A DNA stretch of 64,000 nucleotides. Source: Arcuatula senhousia. Its lineage: Eukaryota > Mollusca > Bivalvia > Mytilida > Mytilidae. The notes beneath the pieces were generated by a model that saw nothing but the letters and a program-made list of their open reading frames with translations, was not told the DNA's origin and did not search any database. Numbering within the stretch: the first letter of the stretch is position 1; each line of letters starts with the position of its first letter. Shown here piece by piece: positions 1-12,700 of this stretch. The stretch is taken from assembly GCA_963971305.1 (NCBI GenBank), contig CAXARO010000249.1, forward strand, positions 1-64,000, in the 5' to 3' direction. Both the position numbers and the translations under genes were made by a program.

Positions 1-242
1 CGGTTCCGCACGAACGGGTGATTTTTTAAGGACGTCAATATTTTGACGTTTTTCTTGAAAAACAAGTGAAAACCATGAAAGATATCGGGATATATTTTTC
101 GGTCATTAGCGTAATGCGCCTATTTTTTGTTGCACTACCTTGCGCAACATGTCAACTTTTAAAAGATACTCGATTTTAACAAATACGACTTATAGTTTTA
201 TCAGAGAACATCATATTGCCCGTATGGAAATTTTTTTCGAAG

Positions 243-273
243 CGTCAATTTTATGACGTTTTTCCCGAAAAAC
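243..273. other. Paired inverted repeats in half A
   Basis: Two dyads share a base. At 243-258 there is CGTCA-ATTTTA-TGACG (5-bp arms). At 258-273 there is GTTTTTC-CC-GAAAAAC (7-bp arms, 2-bp centre). Both recur in nearly every monomer at the same phase. The equivalent site in half B keeps both dyads although much of its surroundings has diverged. A role as a DNA-binding-protein site or a cruciform is an inference. Confidence 0.85.
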
Positions 274-279
274 AAGTGA

Positions 280-300
280 AAAACGTGAAAGAAACGTTTT
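280..300. other. Third inverted repeat, half A only
   Basis: AAAACGT at 280-286 and ACGTTTT at 294-300 form 7-bp perfect arms around a 7-bp purine spacer, just downstream of the paired dyads. Half B has lost this symmetry. In a subset of monomers on the right the second arm is altered by a G-to-A change (ACATTTT, for example at 47423), so it is less well kept than the paired dyads. Confidence 0.7.
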
Positions 301-397
301 GGTCTCGCGCTATTATAAGCACCACACGCTCCATTTAAGTTGTACTATTTCGCGCATCATGTATTCTATTATAAAATACCCGGTTTTATGCAATACT

Positions 398-607
398 ACT
401 TATAGTTTTAATCTGGCGCACGGTTCCGCACGAACGGGTGATTTTTTAAGGACGTCAATATTTTGACGTTTTTCTTGAAAAACAAGTGAAAACCATGAAA
501 GATATCGGGATATATTTTTCGGTCATTAGCGTAATGCGCCTATTTTTTGTTGCACTACCTTGCGCAACATGTCAACTTTTAAAAGATACTCGATTTTAAC
601 AAATACG
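398..607 (+). repeat. 210-bp half-monomer B (example)
   Basis: This is the second half of the dimer. It shares with half A the opening ACTTATAGTTTTA, the box region at 453-500 and the region TTGCACTACCTTGCGCAACA near 550-569. It differs strongly at about 411-440, where half A has a different sequence containing CATCATATTGCCCGTATGG. The inserted element at 16441 interrupts a B half. Confidence 0.93.
452..483. other. Paired inverted repeats in half B
   Basis: ACGTCAA-TATT-TTGACGT at 452-469 (7-bp arms) overlaps GTTTTTC-TT-GAAAAAC at 468-483 (7-bp arms). Both sit exactly 210 bp from their half A counterparts. The centre of the second dyad differs (TT against CC) while both arms are kept. The mobile-element insertion at 16440/16441 falls in the A-run of this dyad's right arm. 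Confidence 0.85.
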
Positions 608-3600
608 ACTTATAGTTTTATCAGAGAACATCATATTGCCCGTATGGAAATTTTTTTCGAAGCGTCAATTTTATGACGTTTTTCCCGAAAAACAAGTGAA
701 AAACGTGAAAGAAACGTTTTGGTCTCGCGCTATTATAAGCACCACACGCTCCATTTAAGTTGTACTATTTCGCGCATCATTTATTCTATTATAAAATACC
801 CGGTTTTATGCAATACTACTTATAGTTTTAATCTGGCGCACGGTTCCGCACGAACGGGTGATTTTTTAAGGACGTCAATATTTTGACGTTTTTCTTGAAA
901 AACAAGTGAAAACCATGAAAGATATCGGGATATATTTTTCGGTCATTAGCGTAATGCGCCTATTTTTTGTTGCACTACCTTGCGCAACATGTCAACTTTT
1001 AAAAGATACTCGATTTTAACAAATACGACTTATAGTTTTATCAGAGAACATCATATTGCCCGTATGGAAATTTTTTTCGAAGCGTCAATTTTATGACGTT
1101 TTTCCCGAAAAACAAGTGAAAAACGTGAAAGAAACGTTTTGGTCTCGCGCTATTATAAGCACCACACGCTCCATTTAAGTTGTACTATTTCGCGCATCAT
1201 GTATTCTATTATAAAATACCCGGTTTTATGCAATACTACTTATAGTTTTAATCTGGCGCACGGTTCTGCACGAACGGGTGATTTTTTAAGGACGTCAATA
1301 TTTTGACGTTTTTCTTGAAAAACAAGTGAAAACCATGAAAGATATCGGGATATATTTTTCGGTCATTAGCGTAATGCGCCTATTTTTTGTTGCACTACCT
1401 TGCGCAACATGTCAACTTTTAAAAGATACTCGATTTTAACAAATACGACTTATAGTTTTATCAGAGAACATCATATTGCCCGTATGGAAATTTTTTTCGA
1501 AGCGTCAATTTTATGACGTTTTTCCCGAAAAACAAGTGAAAAACGTGAAAGAAACGTTTTGGTCTCGCGCTATTATAAGCACCACACGCTCCACTTAAGT
1601 TGTACTATTTCGCGCATCATGTATTCTATTATAAAATACCCGGTTTTATGCAATACTACTTATAGTTTTAATCTGGCGCACGGTTCCGCACGAACGGGTA
1701 ATTTTTTAAGGACGTCAATATTTTGACGTTTTTCTTGAAAAACAAGTGAAAACCATGAAAGATATCGGGATATATTTTTCGGTCATTAGCGTAATGCGCC
1801 TATTTTTTGTTGCACTACCTTGCGCAACATGTCAACTTTTAAAAGATACTCGATTTTAACAAATACGACTTATAGTTTTATCAGAGAACATCATATTGCC
1901 CGTATGGAAATTTTTTTCGAAGCGTCAATTTTATGACGTTTTTCCCGAAAAACAAGTGAAAAACGTGAAAGAAACGTTTTGGTCTCGCGCTATTATAAGC
2001 ACCACACGTTCCATTTAAGTTGTACTATTTCGCGCATCATGTATTCTATTATAAAATACCCGGTTTTATGCAATACTACTTATAGTTTTAATCTGGCGCA
2101 CGGTTCCGCACGAACGGGTGATTTTTTAAGGACGTCAATATTTTGACGTTTTTCTTGAAAAACAAGTGAAAACCATGAAAGATATCGGGATATATTTTTC
2201 GGTCATTAGCGTAATGCGCCTATTTTTTGTTGCACTACCTTGCGCAACATGTCACCTTTTAAAAGATACTCGATTTTAACAAATACGACTTATAGTTTTA
2301 TCAGAGAACATCATATTGCCCGTATGGAAATTTTTTTCGAAGCGTCAATTTTATGACGTTTTTCCCGAAAAACTAGTGAAAAACGTGAAAGAAACGTTTT
2401 GGTCTCGCGCTATTATAAGCACCACACGCTCCATTTAAGTTGTACCATTTCGCGCATCATGTATTCTATTATAAAATACCCGGTTTTATGCAATACTACT
2501 TATAGTTTTAATCTGGCGCACGGTTCCGCACGAACGGGTGATTTTTTAAGGACTTCAATATTTTGACGTTTTTCTTGAAAAACAAGTGAAAACCATGAAA
2601 GATATCGGGATATATTTTTCGGTCATTAGCGTAATGCGCCTATTTTTTGTTGCACTACCTTGCGCAACATGTCAACTTTTAAAAGATACTCGATTTTAAC
2701 AAATACGACTTATAGTTTTATCAGAGAACATCATATTGCCCGTATGGAAATTTTTTTCGAAGCGTCAATTTTATGACGTTTTTCCCGAAAAACAAGTGAA
2801 AAACGTGAAAGAAACGTTTTGGTCTCGCGCTATTATAAGCACCACACGCTCCATTTAAGTTGTACTATTTCGCGCATCATGTATTCTATTATAAAATACC
2901 CGGTTTTATGCAATACTACTTATAGTTTTAATCTGGCGCACGGTTCCGCACGAACCGGTGATTTTTTAAGGACGTCAATATTTTGACGTTTTTCTTGAAA
3001 AACAAGTGAAAACCATGAAAGATATCGGGATATATTTTTCGGTCATTAGCGTAATGCGCCTATTTTTTGTTGCACTACCTTGCGCAACATGTCAACTTTT
3101 AAAAGATACTCGATTTTAACAAATACGACTTATAGTTTTATCAGAGAACATCATATTGCCCGTATGGAAATTTTTTTCGAAGCGTCAATTTCATGACGTT
3201 TTTCCCGAAAAACAAGTGAAAAACGTGAAAGAAACGTTTTGGTCTCGCGCTATTATAAGCACCACACGCTCCATTTAAGTTGTACTATTTCGCGCATCAT
3301 GTATTCTATTATAAAATACCCGGTTTTATGCAATACTACTTATAGTTTTAATCTGGCGCACGGTTCCGCACGAACGGGTGATTTTTTAAGGACGTCAATA
3401 TTTTGACGTTTTTCTTGAAAAACAAGTGAAAACCATGAAAGATATCGGGATATATTTTTCGGTCATTAGCGTAATGCGCCTATTTTTTGTTGCACTACCT
3501 TGCGCAACATGTCAACTTTTAAAAGATTCTCGATTTTAACAAATACGACTTATAGTTTTATCAGAGAACATCATATTGCCCGTATGGAAATTTTTTTCGA

Positions 3601-4200
3601 AGCGTCAATTTTATGACGTTTTTCCCGAAAAACAAGTGAAAAACGTGAAAGAAACGTTTTGGTCTCGCGCTATTATAAGCACCACACGCTCCATTTAAGT
3701 TGTACTATTTCGCGCATTATGTATTCTATTATAAAATACCCGGTTTTATGCAATACTACTTATAGTTTTAATCTGGCGCACGGTTCCGCACGAACGGGTG
3801 ATTTTTTAAGGACGTCAATATTTTGACGTTTTTCTTGAAAAACAAGTGAAAACCATGAAAGATATCGGGATATATTTTTCGGTCATTAGCGTAATGCGCC
3901 TATTTTTTGTTGCACTACCTTGCGCAACATGTCAACTTTTAAAAGATACTCGATTTTAACAAATACGACTTATAGTTTTATCAGAAAACATCATATTGCC
4001 CGTATGGAAATTTTTTTCGAAGCGTCAATTTTATGACGTTTTTCCCGAAAAACAAGTGAAAAACGTGAAAGAAACGTTTTGGTCTCGCGCTATTATAAGC
4101 ACCACACGCTCCATTTAAGTTGTACTATTTCGCGCATCATGTATTCTATTATAAAATACCCGGTTTTATGCAATACTACTTATAGTTTTAATCTGGCGCA

Positions 4201-4621
4201 CGGTTCCGCACGAACGGGTGATTTTTTAAGGACGTCAATATTTTGACGTTTTTCTTGAAAAACAAGTGAAAACCATGAAAGATATCGGGATATATTTTTC
4301 GGTCATTAGCGTAATGCGCCTATTTTTTGTTGTACTATACCTTGCGCAACATGTCAACTTTTAAAAGATACTCGATTTTAACAAATACGACTTATAGTTT
4401 TATCAGAGAACATCATATTGCCCGTATGGAAATTTTTTCGAAGCGTCAATTTTATGACGTTTTTCCCGAAAAACAAGTGAAAAACGTGAAAGAAACGTTT
4501 TGGTCTCGCGCTATTATAAGCACCACACGTTCCATTTAAGTTGTACTATTTCGCGCATCATGTATTCTATTATAAAATACCCGGTTTTATGCAATACTAC
4601 TTATAGTTTTAATCTGGCGCA
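4201..4621 (+). repeat. 421-bp variant monomer
   Basis: This monomer has a 2-bp insertion near 4333 (TGTACTATACC in place of TGCACTACC) and one T fewer in the run near 4432. It also carries the T variant in CACACGTTCC. It is one of two units in block copy 1 that copy 2 lacks. The frame changes open a short spurious reading frame at 4327-4539, which is not a gene. Confidence 0.85.
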
Positions 4622-6720
4622 CGGTTCCGCACGAACCGGTGATTTTTTAAGGACGTCAATATTTTGACGTTTTTCTTGAAAAACAAGTGAAAACCATGAA
4701 AGATATCGGGATATATTTTTCGGTCATTAGCGTAATGCGCCTATTTTTTGTTGCACTACCTTGCGCAACATGTCAACTTTTAAAAGATACTCGATTTTAA
4801 CAAATACGACTTATAGTTTTATCAGAGAACATCATATTGCCCGTATGGAAATTTTTTTCGAAGCGTCAATTTTATGACGTTTTTCCCGAAAAACAAGTGA
4901 AAAACGTGAAAGAAACGTTTTGGTCTCGCGCTATTATAAGCAACACACGCTCCATTTAAGATGTACTATTTCGCGCATCATGTATTCTATTATAAAATAC
5001 CCGGTTTTATGCAATACTACTTATAGTTTTAATCTGGCGCACGGTTCCGCACGAACGGGTGATTTTTTAAGGACGTCAATATTTTGACGTTTTTCTTGAA
5101 AAACAAGTGAAAACCATGAAAGATATCGGGATATATTTTTCGGTCATTAGCGTAATGCGCCTATTTTTGTTGCACTACCTTGCGCAACATGTCAACTTTT
5201 AAAAGATACTCGATTTTAACAAATACGACTTATAGTTTTATCAGAGAACATCATATTGCCCGTATGGAAATTTTTTTCGAAGCGTCAATTTTATGACGTT
5301 TTTCCCGAAAAACAAGTGAAAAACGTGAAAGAAACGTTTTGGTCTCGCGCTATTATAAGCACCACACGCTCCATTTAAGTTGTACTATTTCGCGCATTAT
5401 GTATTCTATTATAAAATACCCGGTTTTATGCAATACTACTTATAGTTTTAATCTGGCGCACGGTTCCGCACGAACGGGTGATTTTTTAAGGACGTCAATA
5501 TTTTGACGTTTTTCTTGAAAAACAAGTGAAAACCATGAAAGATATCGGGATATATTTTTCGGTCATTAGCGTAATGCGCCTATTTTTTGTTGCACTACCT
5601 TGCGCAACATGTCAACCTTTAAAAGATACTCGATTTTAACAAATACGACTTATAGTTTTATCAGAAAACATCATATTGCCCGTATGGAAATTTTTTTCGA
5701 AGCGTCAATTTTATGACGTTTTTCCCGAAAAACAAGTGAAAAACGTGAAAGAAACGTTTTGGTCTCGCGCTATTATAAGCACCACACGCTCAACTTAAGT
5801 TGTACTATTTCGCGCATCATGTATTCTATTATAAAATACCCGGTTTTATGCAATACTACTTATAGTTTTAATCTGGCGCACGGTTCCGCACGAACGGGTA
5901 ATTTTTTAAGGACGTCAATATTTTGACGTTTTTCTTGAAAAACAAGTGAAAACCATGAAAGATATCGGGATATATTTTTCGGTCATTAGCGTAATGCGCC
6001 TATTTTTTGTTGCACTACCTTGCGCAACATGTCAACTTTTAAAAGATACTCGATTTTAACAAATACGACTTATAGTTTTATCAGAGAACATCATATTGCC
6101 CGTATGGAAATTTTTTTCGAAGCGTCAATTTTATGACGTTTTTCCCGAAAAACAAGTGAAAAACGTGAAAGAAACGTTTTGGTCTCGCGCTATTATAAGC
6201 ACCACACGCTCCATTTAAGTTGTACTATTTCGCGCATCATGTATTCTATTATAAAATACCCGGTTTTATGCATACTACTTATAGTTTTAATCTGGCGCAC
6301 GGTTCCGCACGAACGGGTGATTTTTTAAGGACGTCAATATTTTGACGTTTTTCTTGAAAAACAAATGAAAACCATGAAAGATATCGGGATATATTTTTCG
6401 GTCATTAGCGTAATGCGCCTATTTTTTTGTTGCACTACCTTGCGCAACATGTCAACTTTTAAAAGATACTCGATTTTAACAAATACGACTTATAGTTTTA
6501 TCAGAGAACATCATATTGCCCGTATGGAAATTTTTTTCGAAGCGTCAATTTTATGACGTTTTTCCCGAAAAACAAGTGAAAAACGTGAAAGAAACGTTTT
6601 GGTCTCGCGCTATTATAAGCACCACACGCTCCATTTAAGTTGTACTATTTCGCGCATCATGTATTCTATTATAAAATACCCGGTTTTATGCAATACTACT
6701 TATAGTTTTAATCTGGCGCA

Positions 6721-9700
6721 CGGTTCCGCACGAACGGGTGATTTTTTAAGGACGTCAATATTTTGACGTTTTTCTTGAAAAACAAGTGAAAACCATGAAA
6801 GATATCGGGATATATTTTTCGGTCATTAGCGTAATGCGCCTATTTTTTGTTGCACTACCTTGCGCAACATGTCAACTTTTAAAAGATACTCGATTTTAAC
6901 AAATACGACTTATAGTTTTATCAGAGAACATCATATTGCCCGTATGGAAATTTTTTTCGAAGCGTCAATTTTATGACGTTTTTCCCGAAAAACAAGTGAA
7001 AAACGTGAAAGAAACGTTTTGGTCTCGCGCTATTATAAGCACCACACGCTCCATTTAAGTTGTACTATTTCGCGCATCATGTATTCTATTATAAAATACC
7101 CGGTTTTATGCAATACTACTTATAGTTTTAATCTGGCGCACGGTTCCGCACGAACGGGTGATTTTTTAAGGACGTCAATATTTTGACGTTTTTCTTGAAA
7201 AACAAGTGAAAACCATGAAAGATATCGGGATATATTTTTCGGTCATTAGCGTAATGCGCCTATTTTTTGTTGCACTACCTTGCGCAACATGTCAACTTTT
7301 AAAAGATACTCGATTTTAACAAATACGACTTATAGTTTTATCAGAGAACATCATATTGCCCGTATGGAAATTTTTTTCGAAGCGTCAATTTTATGACGTT
7401 TTTCCCGAAAAACAAGTGAAAAACGTGAAAGAAACGTTTTGGTCTCGCGCTATTATAAGCACCACACGCTCCATTTAAGTTGTACTATTTCGCGCATCAT
7501 TTATTCTATTATAAAATACCCGGTTTTATGCAATACTACTTATAGTTTTAATCTGGCGCACGGTTCCGCACGAACGGGTGATTTTTTAAGGACGTCAATA
7601 TTTTGACGTTTTTCTTGAAAAACAAGTGAAAACCATGAAAGATATCGGGATATATTTTTCGGTCATTAGCGTAATGCGCCTATTTTTTGTTGCACTACCT
7701 TGCGCAACATGTCAACTTTTAAAAGATACTCGATTTTAACAAATACGACTTATAGTTTTATCAGAGAACATCATATTGCCCGTATGGAAATTTTTTTCGA
7801 AGCGTCAATTTTATGACGTTTTTCCCGAAAAACAAGTGAAAAACGTGAAAGAAACGTTTTGGTCTCGCGCTATTATAAGCACCACACGCTCCATTTAAGT
7901 TGTACTATTTCGCGCATCATGTATTCTATTATAAAATACCCGGTTTTATGCAATACTACTTATAGTTTTAATCTGGCGCACGGTTCTGCACGAACGGGTG
8001 ATTTTTTAAGGACGTCAATATTTTGACGTTTTTCTTGAAAAACAAGTGAAAACCATGAAAGATATCGGGATATATTTTTCGGTCATTAGCGTAATGCGCC
8101 TATTTTTTGTTGCACTACCTTGCGCAACATGTCAACTTTTAAAAGATACTCGATTTTAACAAATACGACTTATAGTTTTATCAGAGAACATCATATTGCC
8201 CGTATGGAAATTTTTTTCGAAGCGTCAATTTTATGACGTTTTTCCCGAAAAACAAGTGAAAAACGTGAAAGAAACGTTTTGGTCTCGCGCTATTATAAGC
8301 ACCACACGCTCCACTTAAGTTGTACTATTTCGCGCATCATGTATTCTATTATAAAATACCCGGTTTTATGCAATACTACTTATAGTTTTAATCTGGCGCA
8401 CGGTTCCGCACGAACGGGTAATTTTTTAAGGACGTCAATATTTTGACGTTTTTCTTGAAAAACAAGTGAAAACCATGAAAGATATCGGGATATATTTTTC
8501 GGTCATTAGCGTAATGCGCCTATTTTTTGTTGCACTACCTTGCGCAACATGTCAACTTTTAAAAGATACTCGATTTTAACAAATACGACTTATAGTTTTA
8601 TCAGAGAACATCATATTGCCCGTATGGAAATTTTTTTCGAAGCGTCAATTTTATGACGTTTTTCCCGAAAAACAAGTGAAAAACGTGAAAGAAACGTTTT
8701 GGTCTCGCGCTATTATAAGCACCACACGCTCCATTTAAGTTGTACTATTTCGCGCATCATGTATTCTATTATAAAATACCCGGTTTTATGCAATACTACT
8801 TATAGTTTTAATCTGGCGCACGGTTCCGCACGAACGGGTGATTTTTTAAGGACGTCAATATTTTGACGTTTTTCTTGAAAAACAAGTGAAAACCATGAAA
8901 GATATCGGGATATATTTTTCGGTCATTAGCGTAATGCGCCTATTTTTTGTTGCACTACCTTGCGCAACATGTCAACTTTTAAAAGATACTCGATTTTAAC
9001 AAATACGACTTATAGTTTTATCAGAGAACATCATATTGCCCGTATGGAAATTTTTTTCGAAGCGTCAATTTTATGACGTTTTTCCCGAAAAACAAGTGAA
9101 AAACGTGAAAGAAACGTTTTGGTCTCGCGCTATTATAAGCACCACACGCTCCATTTAAGTTGTACTATTTCGCGCATCATGTATTCTATTATAAAATACC
9201 CGGTTTTATGCAATACTACTTATAGTTTTAATCTGGCGCACGGTTCCGCACGAACGGGTGATTTTTTAAGGACGTCAATATTTTGACGTTTTTCTTGAAA
9301 AACAAGTGAAAACCATGAAAGATATCGGGATATATTTTTCGGTCATTAGCGTAATGCGCCTATTTTTTGTTGCACTACCTTGCGCAACATGTCAACTTTT
9401 AAAAGATACTCGATTTTAACAAATACGACTTATAGTTTTATCAGAGAACATCATATTGCCCGTATGGAAATTTTTTTCGAAGCGTCAATTTTATGACGTT
9501 TTTCCCGAAAAACAAGTGAAAAACGTGAAAGAAACGTTTTGGTCTCGCGCTATTATAAGCACCACACGCTCCATTTAAGTTGTACTATTTCGCGCATCAT
9601 GTATTCTATTATAAAATACCCGGTTTTATGCAATACTACTTATAGTTTTAATCTGGCGCACGGTTCCGCACGAACGGGTGATTTTTTAAGGACGTCAATA

Positions 9701-12700
9701 TTTTGACGTTTTTCTTGAAAAACAAGTGAAAACCATGAAAGATATCGGGATATATTTTTCGGTCATTAGCGTAATGCGCCTATTTTTTGTTGCACTACCT
9801 TGCGCAACATGTCAACTTTTAAAAGATACTCGATTTTAACAAATACGACTTATAGTTTTATCAGAGAACATCATATTGCCCGTATGGAAATTTTTTTCGA
9901 AGCGTCAATTTTATGACGTTTTTCCCGAAAAACAAGTGAAAAACGTGAAAGAAACGTTTTGGTCTCGCGCTATTATAAGCACCACACGCTCCATTTAAGT
10001 TGTACTATTTCGCGCATCATGTATTCTATTATAAAATACCCGGTTTTATGCAATACTACTTATAGTTTTAATCTGGCGCACGGTTCCGCACGAACGGGTG
10101 ATTTTTTAAGGACGTCAATATTTTGACGTTTTTCTTGAAAAACAAGTGAAAACCATGAAAGATATCGGGATATATTTTTCGGGCATTAGCGTAATGCGCC
10201 TATTTTTTGTTGCACTACCTTGCGCAACATGTCAACTTTTAAAAGATACTCGATTTTAACAAATACGACTTATAGTTTTATCAGAGAACATCATATTGCC
10301 CGTATGGAAATTTTTTTCGAAGCGTCAATTTTATGACGTTTTTCCCGAAAAACAAGTGAAAAACGTGAAAGAAACGTTTTGGTCTCGCGCTATTATAAGC
10401 ACCACACGCTCCATTTAAGTTGTACTATTTCGCGCATCATGTATTCTATTATAAAATACCCGGTTTTATGCAATACTACTTATAGTTTTAATCTGGCGCA
10501 CGGTTCCGCACGAACGGGTGATTTTTTAAGGACGTCAATATTTTGACGTTTTTCTTGAAAAACAAGTGAAAACCATGAAAGATATCGGGATATATTTTTC
10601 GGTCATTAGCGTAATGCGCCTATTTTTTGTTGCACTACCTTGCGCAACATGTCAACTTTTAAAAGATACTCGATTTTAACAAATACGACTTATAGTTTTA
10701 TCAGAGAACATCATATTGCCCGTATGGAAATTTTTTTCGAAGCGTCAATTTTATGACGTTTTTCCCGAAAAACAAGTGAAAAACGTGAAAGAAACGTTTT
10801 GGTCTCGCGCTATTATAAGCACCACACGTTCCATTTAAGTTGTACTATTTCGCGCATCATGTATTCTATTATAAAATACCCGGTTTTATGCAATACTACT
10901 TATAGTTTTAATCTGGCGCACGGTTCCGCACGAACGGGTGATTTTTTAAGGACGTCAATATTTTGACGTTTTTCTTGAAAAACAAGTGAAAACCATGAAA
11001 GATATCGGGATATATTTTTCGGTCATTAGCGTAATGCGCCTATTTTTTGTTGCACTACCTTGCGCAACATGTCACCTTTTAAAAGATACTCGATTTTAAC
11101 AAATACGACTTATAGTTTTATCAGAGAACATCATATTGCCCGTATGGAAATTTTTTTCGAAGCGTCAATTTTATGACGTTTTTCCCGAAAAACTAGTGAA
11201 AAACGTGAAAGAAACGTTTTGGTCTCGCGCTATTATAAGCACCACACGCTCCATTTAAGTTGTACCATTTCGCGCATCATGTATTCTATTATAAAATACC
11301 CGGTTTTATGCAATACTACTTATAGTTTTAATCTGGCGCACGGTTCCGCACGAACGGGTGATTTTTTAAGGACTTCAATATTTTGACGTTTTTCTTGAAA
11401 AACAAGTGAAAACCATGAAAGATATCGGGATATATTTTTCGGTCATTAGCGTAATGCGCCTATTTTTTGTTGCACTACCTTGCGCAACATGTCAACTTTT
11501 AAAAGATACTCGATTTTAACAAATACGACTTATAGTTTTATCAGAGAACATCATATTGCCCGTATGGAAATTTTTTTCGAAGCGTCAATTTTATGACGTT
11601 TTTCCCGAAAAACAAGTGAAAAACGTGAAAGAAACGTTTTGGTCTCGCGCTATTATAAGCACCACACGCTCCATTTAAGTTGTACTATTTCGCGCATCAT
11701 GTATTCTATTATAAAATACCCGGTTTTATGCAATACTACTTATAGTTTTAATCTGGCGCACGGTTCCGCACGAACCGGTGATTTTTTAAGGACGTCAATA
11801 TTTTGACGTTTTTCTTGAAAAACAAGTGAAAACCATGAAAGATATCGGGATATATTTTTCGGTCATTAGCGTAATGCGCCTATTTTTTGTTGCACTACCT
11901 TGCGCAACATGTCAACTTTTAAAAGATACTCGATTTTAACAAATACGACTTATAGTTTTATCAGAGAACATCATATTGCCCGTATGGAAATTTTTTTCGA
12001 AGCGTCAATTTTATGACGTTTTTCCCGAAAAACAAGTGAAAAACGTGAAAGAAACGTTTTGGTCTCGCGCTATTATAAGCACCACACGCTCCATTTAAGT
12101 TGTACTATTTCGCGCATCATGTATTCTATTATAAAATACCCGGTTTTATGCAATACTACTTATAGTTTTAATCTGGCGCACGGTTCCGCACGAACGGGTG
12201 ATTTTTTAAGGACGTCAATATTTTGACGTTTTTCTTGAAAAACAAGTGAAAACCATGAAAGATATCGGGATATATTTTTCGGTCATTAGCGTAATGCGCC
12301 TATTTTTTGTTGCACTACCTTGCGCAACATGTCAACTTTTAAAAGATACTCGATTTTAACAAATACGACTTATAGTTTTATCAGAGAACATCATATTGCC
12401 CGTATGGAAATTTTTTTCGAAGCGTCAATTTTATGACGTTTTTCCCGAAAAACAAGTGAAAAACGTGAAAGAAACGTTTTGGTCTCGCGCTATTATAAGC
12501 ACCACACGCTCCATTTAAGTTGTACTATTTCGCGCATTATGTATTCTATTATAAAATACCCGGTTTTATGCAATACTACTTATAGTTTTAATCTGGCGCA
12601 CGGTTCCGCACGAACGGGTGATTTTTTAAGGACGTCAATATTTTGACGTTTTTCTTGAAAAACAAGTGAAAACCATGAAAGATATCGGGATATATTTTTC

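Larger units (their letters stand above)
188..397 (+). repeat. 210-bp half-monomer A (example)
   Basis: It begins with ACTTATAGTTTTA, which recurs exactly 210 bp later at 398. Aligned without gaps to 398-607, the segment at about 243-290 (GTCAAT, TGACGTTTTTC, GAAAAACAAGTGAAAA, TGAAAG) is nearly identical in both halves, the TTG-ACTA-CGC-CATGT block near 332-354 is clearly related, and the rest is much diverged. This shows that the 420-bp unit arose by duplication of a 210-bp ancestor followed by divergence and co-amplification as a dimer. Confidence 0.93.
1..420 (+). repeat. Representative 420-bp satellite monomer
   Basis: This unit matches the majority sequence at almost every site, so it is a usable reference for monomer phase. 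It is AT-rich with scattered CpGs. It can be split into two 210-bp halves that align to each other (see 188-397 and 398-607). Stop codons occur in every frame of the majority sequence, so it does not encode a conserved protein. The phase is arbitrary and was chosen only because the window opens there. Confidence 0.97.
1..5760 (+). repeat. Segmental block, copy 1
   Basis: This block of about 13.7 monomers shares an ordered set of private variants with 6721-13740. Shared marks include TTATTC at 781, TCTGCA at 1265, CCACTT at 1591, GGGTAA at 1697, the trio near 2255, 2374 and 2446, GACTTC at 2551, ACCGGT at 2955, CATTAT near 3716, the AACACAC/AAGATG pair near 4942, the 5-T run near 5164 and CAACCTTT near 5613. 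The copy may start before the window. Confidence 0.9.

Noticed and set aside
200..265. CENP-B box
   Set aside because: CCCGTATGGAA near 218 and TTTCGAAGCG near 236 look partly like pieces of the motif, but the spacing and the required CGGG/TTCG arrangement are absent on both strands.
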